DNA from: Candidatus Bacteroides pullicola
GTDB taxonomy: Bacteria; Bacteroidota; Bacteroidia; Bacteroidales; Bacteroidaceae
Reading direction: 5' to 3'
Length of the DNA stretch: 64,000 nucleotides
NCBI GenBank assembly: GCA_019115825.1
Contig: DXCV01000046.1
Span: forward strand, 1-64,000
Below, piece after piece: positions 45,217 to 54,013 of the stretch. Below the pieces are notes generated by a model. The model ran no database searches and was not told the DNA's origin. It worked only from the letters and a program-made list of their open reading frames with translations. The position numbers and the translations under genes were made by a program. Each line of letters opens with the position of its first letter. Within the stretch, counting starts at the first letter, position 1.

Positions 45217-46401
45217 ATGTATAAAATCTACCTGAAACCCGGAAAAGAGGAATCCCTGAAGCGCTTTCACCCGTGGGTGTTCTCCGGCGCCATTGCCCGC
45301 ATGGACGGGGAACCCGAAGAAGGCGAAGTGGTGGAAGTCTACACCGCGAAAAAAGAATTCATCGCCAAAGGCCACTTCCAGATTGGGAGCATCGCCGTGC
45401 GCGTGCTCACCTTCAGGCAAGACGAAGCCATAGACGGCAACTTCTGGCACCAGCGCTTGAAAGTCGCTCTGGATATGCGCCGCAGTATCGGCCTCGTCGG
45501 ACGTCCAGACAACAACACCTACCGCCTGGTGCACGGCGAAGGCGACAATCTGCCCGGCCTGGTCATCGACGTCTATGCCCGCACCGCCGTAATGCAGGCC
45601 CACTCCGCCGGGATGCACCTGGACCGCATGGCCATAGCCAACGCCCTGGCCGAGGTGATGAAGGGAGAAATAGACAACATCTACTACAAATCAGAAACCA
45701 CCCTGCCCTACAAAGCCGACCTTTTCCCTGAAAACGGCTTCCTGCTGGGCGGCAGCACGGACAACGTGGCCACGGAGTACAGCCTGAACTTCCACATCGA
45801 CTGGCTGAAAGGACAGAAAACAGGCTTCTTTGTCGACCAACGCGAGAACCGCGCCCTGCTGGAGCGTTATGCCCGCGGGCGAAACGTGTTAAACATGTTT
45901 TGCTACACCGGCGGTTTCTCCGTCTACGCCATGCGTGGCGGCGCCCTGTCCGTACATTCGGTGGACAGCTCGGCCAAGGCCATCGACCTGACCAACAAGA
46001 ACATCGCCCTAAACTTCCCCGACGACACGCGCCACACGGCCTACGCCGAAGATGCCTTCAAATTCCTGGAGCGCATGGAGAACGGAGCCTACGACTTAAT
46101 AGTCCTCGATCCGCCCGCCTTCGCCAAACATAGGGACGCGCTCCGCAACGCTTTGCAAGGCTATCGCAAGCTGAATGCCCGCGCCTTCGAGAAAATCCGG
46201 CCGGGAGGCATCCTCTTCACCTTCTCCTGCTCGCAGGCCGTCAACAAGGACCAGTTCCGTATGGCTGTCTTCACAGCCGCCGCACAGTCGGGTCGCAGCG
46301 TACGCATCCTGCACCAACTGACGCAACCTGCCGACCACCCGGTGAACATCTACCACCCGGAAGGCGAATACCTGAAAGGACTTGTCCTTTATGTCGAATA
46401 G
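45217..46401 (+). CDS. Class I SAM-dependent rRNA methyltransferase (RlmI-like)
   Basis: 394 residues. An N-terminal PUA domain (YLKPGKEESLKRFHPWVFSG), a central domain (YKSETTLPYKADLFPENGFL) and a Rossmann methyltransferase: VLNMFCYTGGFSVYAMRGGA (SAM site, about 225-244), LIVLDPPAFAK (motif IV) and LFTFSCSQAV with the catalytic Cys. E. coli RlmI methylates C1962 of 23S rRNA; the same product, m5C, is expected. End of the DUF5063-exonuclease-methyltransferase group. Confidence 0.93.
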   Translation: MYKIYLKPGKEESLKRFHPWVFSGAIARMDGEPEEGEVVEVYTAKKEFIAKGHFQIGSIAVRVLTFRQDEAIDGNFWHQRLKVALDMRRSIGLVGRPDNNTYRLVHGEGDNLPGLVIDVYARTAVMQAHSAGMHLDRMAIANALAEVMKGEIDNIYYKSETTLPYKADLFPENGFLLGGSTDNVATEYSLNFHIDWLKGQKTGFFVDQRENRALLERYARGRNVLNMFCYTGGFSVYAMRGGALSVHSVDSSAKAIDLTNKNIALNFPDDTRHTAYAEDAFKFLERMENGAYDLIVLDPPAFAKHRDALRNALQGYRKLNARAFEKIRPGGILFTFSCSQAVNKDQFRMAVFTAAAQSGRSVRILHQLTQPADHPVNIYHPEGEYLKGLVLYVE

Positions 46402-46483
46402 CCTCGGATATGCTAAAGGACCTTTCAAAGAGCAAAGGTTCTATTGAAAGATGTTAATATACAGAAGTTTTTCACCGTAAACT

Positions 46484-46514
46484 ATTGCAAGTTTCGGAAA
46501 AAGCCGTACCTTTG
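46484..46514 (+). promoter_or_regulatory. Promoter of small-RNA paralogue B
   Basis: ATTG (46484-46487), 19 bases, TACCTTTG (46507-46514). Spacing and the bases between (GCAAGTTTCGGAAAAAGCCG) resemble those of copies A and C. Confidence 0.8.
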
Positions 46515-46519
46515 CAACG

Positions 46520-46590
46520 TGTTTTTCATGGTATTAGATTTAAGGTTAATAAAGATTGGGTGTCTGGGATAGATACCCCTTCTTTTTTTA
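46520..46590 (+). ncRNA. Candidate small RNA, paralogue B
   Basis: The body shares TTTTTCATGGTATTAGAT and TTAAGGTTAA with copies A and C. The terminator hairpin has a different sequence (GGGT.TCT with AGA.ACCC, 46558-46578) but keeps the stem, followed by TTCTTTTTTT. It is in the opposite orientation to A and C. It lies in the 314-base gap between the rRNA methyltransferase and the nucleoside permease. Confidence 0.8.
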
Positions 46591-46631
46591 TACCTGCCTC
46601 AACTTTCTTCGATGCATTTCTTTCCTTCCGC

Positions 46632-46662
46632 TTGCATTTCTTGAGACAACATCGTATATTTG
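46632..46662 (+). promoter_or_regulatory. Promoter of the nucleoside permease operon
   Basis: TTG (46632-46634), 20 bases, TATATTTG (46655-46662), 53 bases before the ATG. Confidence 0.7.
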
Positions 46663-46715
46663 TATCATCATTACCAAATGTTGAATAACTGACCTTTTAA
46701 AAATAAAGATTCTAT

Positions 46716-47972
46716 ATGACAAGCATCCGGATAAGACTGACAGCCATGCAATTCCTGCAATTTTTCATGTGGGGCGCCTGGCTCATTTCATTGGGCGGCT
46801 ACATGGGCAACAAATTGCACTTCGAAGGCGGAGAAATTGGCGCTATTTTTGCCACCATGGGCATAGCCTCCCTCATCATGCCCGGCCTCACCGGCATCAT
46901 TGCAGACAAATGGGTGAACGCCGAACGCCTATACGCCTTGCTGCACTTCATCGGCGCGGGTGCTTTGTTCTACGCCGCATCCGCCACCAGCTACTCACAG
47001 ATGTACACGGCCATGCTACTCAACATGCTGGCTTATATGCCCACGCTTGCCTTGGCCAACACCATTTCCTACAATGCGCTGGAGAAATACAAGCTGGACT
47101 TGGTAAAGGACTTTCCCCCCATCCGCGTATGGGGCACCGTGGGGTTCATCTGTGCCATGTGGGTAGTGGACTTGACCGGATTCAAAAGCAGTGCCATGCA
47201 ACTCTATGTGGCAGCCACGGCGGCCATCATTCTGGGGCTGTATGCATTCACCCTGCCTCCTTGCCCGCCTGCCCGCAATGAACAAAAGACGGTGCTGTCC
47301 GCCTTCGGATTGGACGCATTGGTGCTGTTCAAGCAACGGAAGATGGCCATATTCTTCCTCTTCTCCATGCTGCTGGGCGCGGCCTTGCAAATCACGAACA
47401 CTTACGGCGACTTGTTCCTGGGTTCCTTTGCCAGCATCCCCGAATATGCCGATTCGTTTGGCGTGAAGCATTCCGTCATCTTGCTGTCCATCTCGCAGAT
47501 GAGCGAGACGCTGTTCATCCTGGCCATCCCCTTCTTTCTGAAACATTTCGGCATCAAACGCGTCATGCTCATCAGTATGCTGGCCTGGGTATTCCGCTTC
47601 GGCTTGTTTGGATTAGGCAATCCGGGCGACGGGCTTTGGATGCTCATCCTCTCCATGATTGTCTATGGCATGGCTTTCGACTTCTTCAACGTGTCCGGCT
47701 CGTTGTTCACCGAGATGGAAGCGCATCCGGGCATCCGCGCCAGCGCACAGGGTCTGTTCTTCATGATGACCAATGGCATCGGCGCCATGGTAGGCGGCTA
47801 TGCCAGCGGTGCCGTGGTGGACATGTTCTCCGTCTACGCCGAAGGCGGCGGATTGATCAGCCGCGAGTGGACACCCATCTGGTTGATTTTTGCCGCCTAC
47901 ACGCTCGCCATTGGCATACTATTTGCAGTGGTATTCCGCTATAAACATACACCCGGAAAGGAGCAATTATGA
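46716..47972 (+). CDS. Nucleoside permease (NupG-type MFS transporter)
   Basis: 418 residues, about 12 TM helices. MQFLQFFMWGAWLISLGGYM near the N-terminus and the loop FPPIRVWGTVGFICAMWVVD match the nucleoside:H+ symporter family (NupG/XapB). It likely imports nucleosides. The stop overlaps the start of the bifunctional-nuclease gene (ATGA at 47969). Downstream are BFN, rsmE and the DUF4836 gene. Confidence 0.92.
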   Translation: MTSIRIRLTAMQFLQFFMWGAWLISLGGYMGNKLHFEGGEIGAIFATMGIASLIMPGLTGIIADKWVNAERLYALLHFIGAGALFYAASATSYSQMYTAMLLNMLAYMPTLALANTISYNALEKYKLDLVKDFPPIRVWGTVGFICAMWVVDLTGFKSSAMQLYVAATAAIILGLYAFTLPPCPPARNEQKTVLSAFGLDALVLFKQRKMAIFFLFSMLLGAALQITNTYGDLFLGSFASIPEYADSFGVKHSVILLSISQMSETLFILAIPFFLKHFGIKRVMLISMLAWVFRFGLFGLGNPGDGLWMLILSMIVYGMAFDFFNVSGSLFTEMEAHPGIRASAQGLFFMMTNGIGAMVGGYASGAVVDMFSVYAEGGGLISREWTPIWLIFAAYTLAIGILFAVVFRYKHTPGKEQL

Positions 47973-48538
47973 ACGAAAGAAAGAAAGTAGAACTGCAAAT
48001 AACCAGCTTGAGCAACAGTCAGACAGAGGCCGGTGCTTTCATTATGGTGCTGAGCGAAGCAGGCACGCAACGCAAGCTGCCCATCGCCATCGGCGCCTCG
48101 GAGGCCCAAGCCATCCTGTTTGAACTGCGAGGCGTCAACACCCCCCGCCCGCTGACACACGTCCTGTTCGCATCAGTCATGATAGCCTTGGGCATACGCC
48201 TATTGCGCGTTGTCATATACAAAGTGGAGAATGGCGTGTTCTACTCCTATTTATACATCCGCTCCAACGAAGTAATCCTCCGTGTGGATTCACGCACAAG
48301 CGATGCCGTGGCTTTGGCCTTGCGCATGAAGGCTCCCATCCTGACTTACGAAGACATCTTGAATAAGGATCATACGCCTGCCCCGGACGTCCATGGAAGC
48401 GAGGCATTTGCAAGCCCTTCCACCGGAAATGCCACTTGGCTGAAGGAAGCCCTGCAAAAGGCTATCGACCAGGAGGATTACGAACAGGCTGCCGTCTTGC
48501 GTGACCAACTCAACCATCTGCAACAAACCAAAAGCTGA
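47969..48538 (+). CDS. Bifunctional nuclease family protein with UVR motif
   Basis: 189 residues. The BFN (DUF151) domain covers about 1-135: GAFIMVLSEAGTQRKLPIAI, then SNEVILRVDSRTSDAVALAL. A short C-terminal UvrB/UvrC-type motif follows (LQKAIDQEDYEQAAVLRDQL, about 163-182), which often mediates protein contacts. The plant BFN1 founding member cuts RNA and DNA; bacterial function is little known. Overlaps the permease by four bases; rsmE begins four bases after its stop. Confidence 0.92.
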   Translation: MNERKKVELQITSLSNSQTEAGAFIMVLSEAGTQRKLPIAIGASEAQAILFELRGVNTPRPLTHVLFASVMIALGIRLLRVVIYKVENGVFYSYLYIRSNEVILRVDSRTSDAVALALRMKAPILTYEDILNKDHTPAPDVHGSEAFASPSTGNATWLKEALQKAIDQEDYEQAAVLRDQLNHLQQTKS

Positions 48539-48542
48539 AATT

Positions 48543-49241
48543 ATGCACATTTTCTACACACCGGATATACAAAACTCCCCGGAATTACCCGAAGAAGAAA
48601 CTGCGCACGCCGTCCGCGTATTGCGTCTGCAACCCGGCGACGAAGTCATGCTGACCGACGGCATGGGTAACTTCTACCGTGCCCGCATCAGCCTCATTGC
48701 CCACAAACGCTGCCTGGTGGACATTATAGAGACCGTGCCCCAGCCCCCATTGTGGAGCGGACACCTGCACATCGCCATGGCCCCTACTAAGAACATGGAT
48801 CGCACGGAATGGTTTGCCGAGAAAGCCACGGAGATAGGCATTGACGAACTGACCTTCCTGAACTGCCGGTATTCCGAGCGTAAAGTGCTCAAGACAGAGC
48901 GCATCGCCAAAATCCTGGTGTCCGCCCTCAAGCAATCCCTCAAGGCACGCTTGCCCCGCCTAAACGAAATGACGGACTTCAAGGTATTCATCCAACAACC
49001 GTTCAGCGGGCAAAAATTCATTGCCCATTGTCACGAAGGCGAGAAGACACCGCTGAAAGATGCCGTCCACAAAGGCGAAGAAGCCGTGGTACTCATCGGA
49101 CCGGAAGGCGATTTCAGCGAAGAAGAAGTACACCTGGCTGAAGAAGCCGGATTTATCCCCATCAGCCTTGGTCCCTCGCGCTTACGGACAGAAACAGCAG
49201 CCTTGGTGGCCTGCCACATCCTGAATTTGAAAAACCAATAA
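48543..49241 (+). CDS. rsmE: 16S rRNA (uracil-1498-N3)-methyltransferase
   Basis: 232 residues from ATG 48543 (MHIFYTPDIQNSPELPEEET); an earlier frame start lies inside the previous gene. The N-terminal PUA-like barrel and the C-terminal SPOUT knot (VLIGPEGDFSEEEVHLAEEA; LGPSRLRTETAALVA) are intact. It methylates U1498 in the decoding site of 16S rRNA. The lipoprotein gene follows after 13 bases. Confidence 0.96.
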   Translation: MHIFYTPDIQNSPELPEEETAHAVRVLRLQPGDEVMLTDGMGNFYRARISLIAHKRCLVDIIETVPQPPLWSGHLHIAMAPTKNMDRTEWFAEKATEIGIDELTFLNCRYSERKVLKTERIAKILVSALKQSLKARLPRLNEMTDFKVFIQQPFSGQKFIAHCHEGEKTPLKDAVHKGEEAVVLIGPEGDFSEEEVHLAEEAGFIPISLGPSRLRTETAALVACHILNLKNQ

Positions 49242-49254
49242 ATTCGTTACAGAT

Positions 49255-50784
49255 ATGAAAAAGATTCTCATCCCTGCATTGGCCACCCTGCTGTTGCTAG
49301 CCAGCGCCTGCTCACAAAAAAGCGAATACACCAACGCTCTCCCCATGCAGGTCGAAACCATCATCGCTATCCAACCCGCCAAGCTGGCCGATAAAGCAGA
49401 GTTGGACAATGCCTCCTTGCAAAAGCTGAAAGACCTGCTTAAGAAAGACACGGACGCCACCCTGCAAGAATACTATGAGACCTTGTTGGACGACCCAGCC
49501 CAGTCCGGCATCGACTTTGACAGCCCTATCTACCTTTTCAATATACGACCTGCGGTCAATAGCGGTTTTATCGCGGCAGCCAAAGTGGCCGACGAAGCAA
49601 ACGTACAGACCTTGGTGGATGCTTTGCAGAAACAAGGTCTGGTCAGTGGCACCACATCCACCGACGGCGGCTACACACTGACAGAGGGCAAACTGCTGAT
49701 GGCCTACAATGCCTCCACCTTGTTGATGCTGGGGGCACAGCAAGGCCCACAGGTGGCCGCACTCAAAGACAGCATCGCCAGCTGGATGCAGCAGACGGAA
49801 GCCCAAAGTTTTGCCTCGCGTCCCGAATTTAAACAGCTGCAGCAACAAACCGGCGACATCAAAGCCATCTATTCTTACGCCAGTCTGCCCAAGAGTTACA
49901 AGTCCATCGCCGGCTACCAGATGCCCAAAGGCTTGGATCTGACAGGCCTGAAATTCATCGCCGGTCTCTCCTTTGAGAAAGGGAGCATCGACCTGCATCT
50001 GGCTTACCACACGGACAACGAGCAAATCAAGTCCCTGCTGGACAAGCAAAATCAGGTCTATCGCCCCGTCAAAAACACCTTCATAGACTATTTCCCGCAG
50101 TCTACCTTGCTGCTGGCCAGTGTAGGGGTGAACGGAAGCGCCTTGTATGACTTGCTGCTGGAAGTGACACCAATGGGTGAAGAACTCTCAGCCAAGGATG
50201 CCGAAACCGTCAAACAGTTGCTGGGCATATTTGAGGACGATTTCACATTGGGAATGGTCAACTTCACCTTGGACAAGCTACCCTCCCTGCTGGCCTACGC
50301 CTCAGTCAAAGACGGCGCACCGCTGAAGGCCCTGCTGGACAACCCCGAACTGAAAAAGCAACTGGGCCGGGGCAATGACATCATACAGTTGGAAGAAGAC
50401 CGGTACGTGTGGAAGTCGAGGAACTTCAACCTCTTCTTCGGAGTGCAGGACAAGCAATTCTACGCCACCAACGACGAACTGCTTTATAGAGACCTCTTCA
50501 AGAAATGCGAACCATCGGCAGCCCAAAACGAATATGCTGCCGACATGAAAGGGAAGAGCAGTTTCGCAGTCATTGACATGGAAGCCGTCTGTCAACTGCC
50601 GATTGTCAAAATGCTGGGTAGCATGGGCGGCAACAAGTACGCAACTGTCTTTGCTGCCATTGACGGCATATCCTACTTGAAGAGCGAGAGTTCCGGAGAG
50701 ACGGTTTCCGTCAGCCTGCAACTGAAGGACCAAGACACCAACTCCCTGAAGCAAATCATCGAACTGGCCAAGGCCGCTCTCTGA
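49255..50784 (+). CDS. DUF4836 family lipoprotein
   Basis: 509 residues. Lipobox LLASAC (about residue 19). The mature part begins KSEYTNALPMQVETIIAIQP and contains FIAGLSFEKGSIDLHLAYHT and NTFIDYFPQSTLLLASVGVN, typical of the DUF4836 lipoproteins of Bacteroides, whose function is unknown. It is six bases from an ABC-ATPase gene and 13 from rsmE, so it is co-transcribed and may work with the ABC pair. Confidence 0.85.
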   Translation: MKKILIPALATLLLLASACSQKSEYTNALPMQVETIIAIQPAKLADKAELDNASLQKLKDLLKKDTDATLQEYYETLLDDPAQSGIDFDSPIYLFNIRPAVNSGFIAAAKVADEANVQTLVDALQKQGLVSGTTSTDGGYTLTEGKLLMAYNASTLLMLGAQQGPQVAALKDSIASWMQQTEAQSFASRPEFKQLQQQTGDIKAIYSYASLPKSYKSIAGYQMPKGLDLTGLKFIAGLSFEKGSIDLHLAYHTDNEQIKSLLDKQNQVYRPVKNTFIDYFPQSTLLLASVGVNGSALYDLLLEVTPMGEELSAKDAETVKQLLGIFEDDFTLGMVNFTLDKLPSLLAYASVKDGAPLKALLDNPELKKQLGRGNDIIQLEEDRYVWKSRNFNLFFGVQDKQFYATNDELLYRDLFKKCEPSAAQNEYAADMKGKSSFAVIDMEAVCQLPIVKMLGSMGGNKYATVFAAIDGISYLKSESSGETVSVSLQLKDQDTNSLKQIIELAKAAL

Positions 50785-50790
50785 CCCGGC

Positions 50791-51435
50791 ATGAACGAAA
50801 TCTGTTTGCAGCAAGTCCTACCGCACGTCTTTGCCACGCGGGATAGCATTGCATCTGACATTTGGCACCGCAACCTCACTTTCCGCAAGGGGGAGCGGTG
50901 CCTGATAGAAGCAGCCTCGGGCACGGGGAAATCCTCGCTGTGCAGCTACCTCTATGGCTACCGGCGTGATTATGAAGGCATCATCACCTTTGATGGAAAG
51001 AACATCCGCACCCTCGACAACGCCGGATGGACTGCCTTGCGTCGCCGCTCGCTCAGCCTGCTGTTCCAAGAACTCCGTCTCTTCCCCGAACTGACCGCCT
51101 TGGAAAACGTGTGGCTGAAGAACCGCCTGACCGGATACAAAACCCGCCGGGAGATTCTAAATCTGTTTGAGGCAGCCGGCATCGCCGACAAGGCCAACGA
51201 GAAGACCGCCATCCTGTCCTTCGGCCAACAGCAACGTGTGGCCTTCATCCGCTGCCTGTGCCAGCCTTTCGATTTCCTCTTATTAGACGAACCTGTCAGC
51301 CACCTGGACGAGGCAAACGCCGAAGTCCTGGCCAGCCTGCTAAACGAAGAAGCAGTACGCCAAGAGGCCGGCATACTTGTCACCTCCGTGGGCACTACCC
51401 TTCCACTGACATACGACCACACTTATAAACTTTAA
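50791..51435 (+). CDS. ABC transporter ATP-binding protein
   Basis: 214 residues. Walker A ASGTGKSSL (about residues 46-54), Q-loop in LSLLFQELRLFPELTALENV, signature ILSFGQQQRVAF (degenerate LSGGQ), and Walker B FDFLLLDEPVSHLDEANAEV. It resembles the LolD/MacB class. The canonical His switch at the end is replaced (VTSVGTTLPLTYD). It pairs with the FtsX-like permease 18 bases downstream. Confidence 0.9.
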   Translation: MNEICLQQVLPHVFATRDSIASDIWHRNLTFRKGERCLIEAASGTGKSSLCSYLYGYRRDYEGIITFDGKNIRTLDNAGWTALRRRSLSLLFQELRLFPELTALENVWLKNRLTGYKTRREILNLFEAAGIADKANEKTAILSFGQQQRVAFIRCLCQPFDFLLLDEPVSHLDEANAEVLASLLNEEAVRQEAGILVTSVGTTLPLTYDHTYKL

Positions 51436-51453
51436 CCCCAAACCGCAAAACCC

Positions 51454-52656
51454 ATGAACAGACTGGTATGGAAACTCCTGCGTCGGCACGTCAGCATCGG
51501 CCAACTGACCGGCTTCTTCCTCGCCAACCTCATCGGCATGGCCATCGTGCTATTGGCCGTGCAAGCCTACTATGACATCCGACCCGTACTGACCGGCGGA
51601 GACAGTTTTCTGAAGCAAGACTACCTTATTGCCGGCAAGAAAGTGGGCACACTGGGCAGCCTTATGGGTAAAAGCAGCACCTTCACGCCGGAAGACATAG
51701 AGGATCTGCGGCATCAACCCTTCACCGTGCAAGTGGGTTGCTTCACCCCTTCGCTATTTCACGTCTCGGCAGGCATGGGTATTCAGGGCACCGGCGTGGA
51801 CCTAAGCACGGAAATGTTCTTCGAGGCCGTGCCGGACAAGTTCATCGATGCCGACCTCAGCAAGTGGCACTACGACGAAACCACCCGCACCATCCCCATC
51901 ATCATCCCCCGCAATTACCTGAACCTCTACAACTTCGGTTTTGCCGAAAGCCGTGGCCTGCCCAAACTGTCCGAGGGACTGACCGGATTTCTCCGGATGG
52001 ACATCCTCTTACGCGGCAACGGACGCACGGAACGCTACAAAGGCCAAATCGTCGGCTTCTCCAATCGGCTGAACACCATCCTCATCCCCCAAGCCTTTAT
52101 GGAACAGGCCAACCGCACCCTTGCCCCGGGACAAGAACCACACCCCTCCCGCCTCATCATCGAAGTGAATAATCCGGCGGACGAAGCCATCGCCCGCTAT
52201 TTCCAGCAAAAAGGCTATGAGACCGAGGGCAACGCCTTGAACGACGGCAAAGCCGCCTGGTTCCTGCGCCTGCTGACGGGCGTAGTGCTGGCCGTCGGGC
52301 TGGTCATCAGCCTCCTGTCGTTCTACCTGTTGCTGCTCAGCATCTTCCTGTTGCTGCAAAAGAACGCCACCAAGCTGGAAAACCTGCTACTCATAGGCTA
52401 CAGCCCGGCACAAGTGGCTCTGCCCTACCACCTGCTGGCCGTCGGACTGAACCTGGTAAGCCTCGTGGCTGCCATACTATGCACAACGGGACTGCGTGCC
52501 GCCTATATGGAGGGACTGCAACGCCTTTATTCCGCGCCGGAGACCAACGGACTGTTGCCCTGCCTGCTGACAGGAGGGTTGCTGCTGTTACTCGTCGCCG
52601 CGCTCAACATAAGCATCATTCGAAAAAAGATATTGAATATCAGTAAATTGAAATAA
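51454..52656 (+). CDS. FtsX-like ABC transporter permease
   Basis: 400 residues. One N-terminal TM helix (LTGFFLANLIGMAIVLLAVQ), a periplasmic domain of about 230 residues (VQVGCFTPSLFHVSAGMGIQ; IPRNYLNLYNFGFAESRGLP), then three TM helices at the C-terminus, the MacB/FtsX layout. With the ATPase it could extract lipoproteins or act mechanically on the envelope. The DUF4836 lipoprotein upstream could be a partner or substrate; that is inference. A small-RNA copy follows in reverse orientation. Confidence 0.88.
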   Translation: MNRLVWKLLRRHVSIGQLTGFFLANLIGMAIVLLAVQAYYDIRPVLTGGDSFLKQDYLIAGKKVGTLGSLMGKSSTFTPEDIEDLRHQPFTVQVGCFTPSLFHVSAGMGIQGTGVDLSTEMFFEAVPDKFIDADLSKWHYDETTRTIPIIIPRNYLNLYNFGFAESRGLPKLSEGLTGFLRMDILLRGNGRTERYKGQIVGFSNRLNTILIPQAFMEQANRTLAPGQEPHPSRLIIEVNNPADEAIARYFQQKGYETEGNALNDGKAAWFLRLLTGVVLAVGLVISLLSFYLLLLSIFLLLQKNATKLENLLLIGYSPAQVALPYHLLAVGLNLVSLVAAILCTTGLRAAYMEGLQRLYSAPETNGLLPCLLTGGLLLLLVAALNISIIRKKILNISKLK

Positions 52657-52675
52657 GGAGGAAAAGTAAGGGCAT

Positions 52676-52737
52676 AAAAAAAGGGCTCCGCTGAGCCCAA
52701 CCTTTGTTAACCTTAAAATCTAATACCATGAAAAACA
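52676..52737 (-). ncRNA. Candidate small RNA, paralogue C
   Basis: Minus-strand unit almost identical to copy A: hairpin GGGCTCAGCGGAGCCC (52683-52698), seven Ts (52676-52682), and the TTTTTCATGGTATTAGAT body, with one extra T (GATTTTAAGG) that breaks any shared reading frame. It lies in the 400-base gap between the FtsX-like permease and miaA, together with a 22-bp array. Confidence 0.82.
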
Positions 52738-52742
52738 CGATG

Positions 52743-52773
52743 CAAAGGTACGGCTTTTCCTGAATCCTGCAAA
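52743..52773 (-). promoter_or_regulatory. Promoter of small-RNA paralogue C
   Basis: TTTG (52770-52773), 19 bases, TACCTTTG (52743-52750) on the minus strand. Confidence 0.85.
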
Positions 52774-52890
52774 CTATTTCCATAAAAATCTTCGCATACA
52801 GACATATTTTAACTACCGTCTACTTCCGTTAACCAAACAAAGAACTTCCAGATCCGCCCCAACCAGGATATTTCCACAGTCTCCAAGGGG

Positions 52891-52968
52891 TATATCCCTA
52901 AGCACGCTTACCCGTACGCCTAAGCACGCACGGAGGTACGCCCGCCCGTGCTTACCCGTACCGCTAAG
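52891..52968. repeat. 22-bp-period array mixing two orientations of the CCTAAGCACG / CGTGCTTACC core
   Basis: Steps begin at 52891, 52913 and 52935, with a partial unit to 52968. The cores CCTAAGCACGC and CCGTGCTTACCCGTACC alternate in orientation, yet the 22-base register holds. It is related to the arrays at 22283 and 43775. A TATCTTTG -7 element for miaA follows at 53021-53028. Confidence 0.8.
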
Positions 52969-53056
52969 TAAATGCCACAAAAAAACGGGAAACAGGAGAC
53001 AATCCTATCTGATTTTACGCTATCTTTGTGGCGGACCAACAAAAAGATAAACGACC

Positions 53057-54013
53057 ATGCCGGACTACGACTTGATAGCCATATTGGGCCCCACCGCTTC
53101 GGGCAAGACCACCCTAGCCGTCGCCTTGGCCGACAGGCTGGGCGGGGAAATCATCAGTGCGGACTCGCGCCAAGTGTACCGCCGCATGGACCTAGGAACG
53201 GGAAAGGACTTGCAGGACTACATCATCGGCGGGCGGCAAATCCCCTACCACCTCATCGACATCGCCGAGCCAGGCACCAAATACAACGTCTTCGAATACC
53301 AGCGCGACTTTCTCCAGGCCTACGACGCGGTCAAGACTCGGGGACGGATGCCCGTGGTCTGCGGTGGCACGGGGCTATACCTGGAAGCCGTATTGAGCGG
53401 CTACCGCCTGCTGCCCGTACCGGAGAACCCGCCGTTGCGCGCCGCCCTGGCCGGGAAATCGTTGGAGGAACTGACCGAACTGCTGAAAAGCTACAAGACC
53501 CTGCACAACACCACCGACGTGGACACGCCCAAACGGGCCATCCGCGCCATCGAAATAGAAGAATATTACCGCCACGCCCCCGTGGAGGAGCATTCCTTCC
53601 CCACGCTGAAAAGCCTCATCATCGGCGTCAACATCGACCGTGAGGAACGCCGCGCCCGCATCAGCCGCCGCCTGCGCCAACGGCTGGACGAAGGCATGGT
53701 GGACGAGGTGCGCCGCCTGCTGGACGAGGGCATCGCGCCGGACGATCTGACCTACTATGGCCTGGAATACAAGTACCTCACCCTCCACGTCACGGGACAA
53801 CTGACCTACGACGAGATGGTGCGCCAACTGGAAATAGCCATCCACCAGTTTGCCAAGCGGCAGATGACGTGGTTTCGCGGCATGGAGCGACGCGGACACG
53901 TCATACACTGGGTGGACGCCCTGCAACCCACGGCCAGACAGGTGGAAACCATCCTACAACTGCTGGAAAGCAATGTGCCCAGCAACAAACCTACAAATAC
54001 AACCGGACTATGA
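53057..54013 (+). CDS. miaA: tRNA dimethylallyltransferase
   Basis: 318 residues. It adds a dimethylallyl group to A37 of tRNAs that read UNN codons. P-loop LGPTASGKTTLAVALADRLG (residues 10-29), the catalytic stretch ISADSRQVYRRMDLGTGK, and the C-terminal QLEIAIHQFAKRQMTWFRG are all family signatures. The stop overlaps the start of the lipid-kinase gene (ATGA at 54010). Confidence 0.96.
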   Translation: MPDYDLIAILGPTASGKTTLAVALADRLGGEIISADSRQVYRRMDLGTGKDLQDYIIGGRQIPYHLIDIAEPGTKYNVFEYQRDFLQAYDAVKTRGRMPVVCGGTGLYLEAVLSGYRLLPVPENPPLRAALAGKSLEELTELLKSYKTLHNTTDVDTPKRAIRAIEIEEYYRHAPVEEHSFPTLKSLIIGVNIDREERRARISRRLRQRLDEGMVDEVRRLLDEGIAPDDLTYYGLEYKYLTLHVTGQLTYDEMVRQLEIAIHQFAKRQMTWFRGMERRGHVIHWVDALQPTARQVETILQLLESNVPSNKPTNTTGL

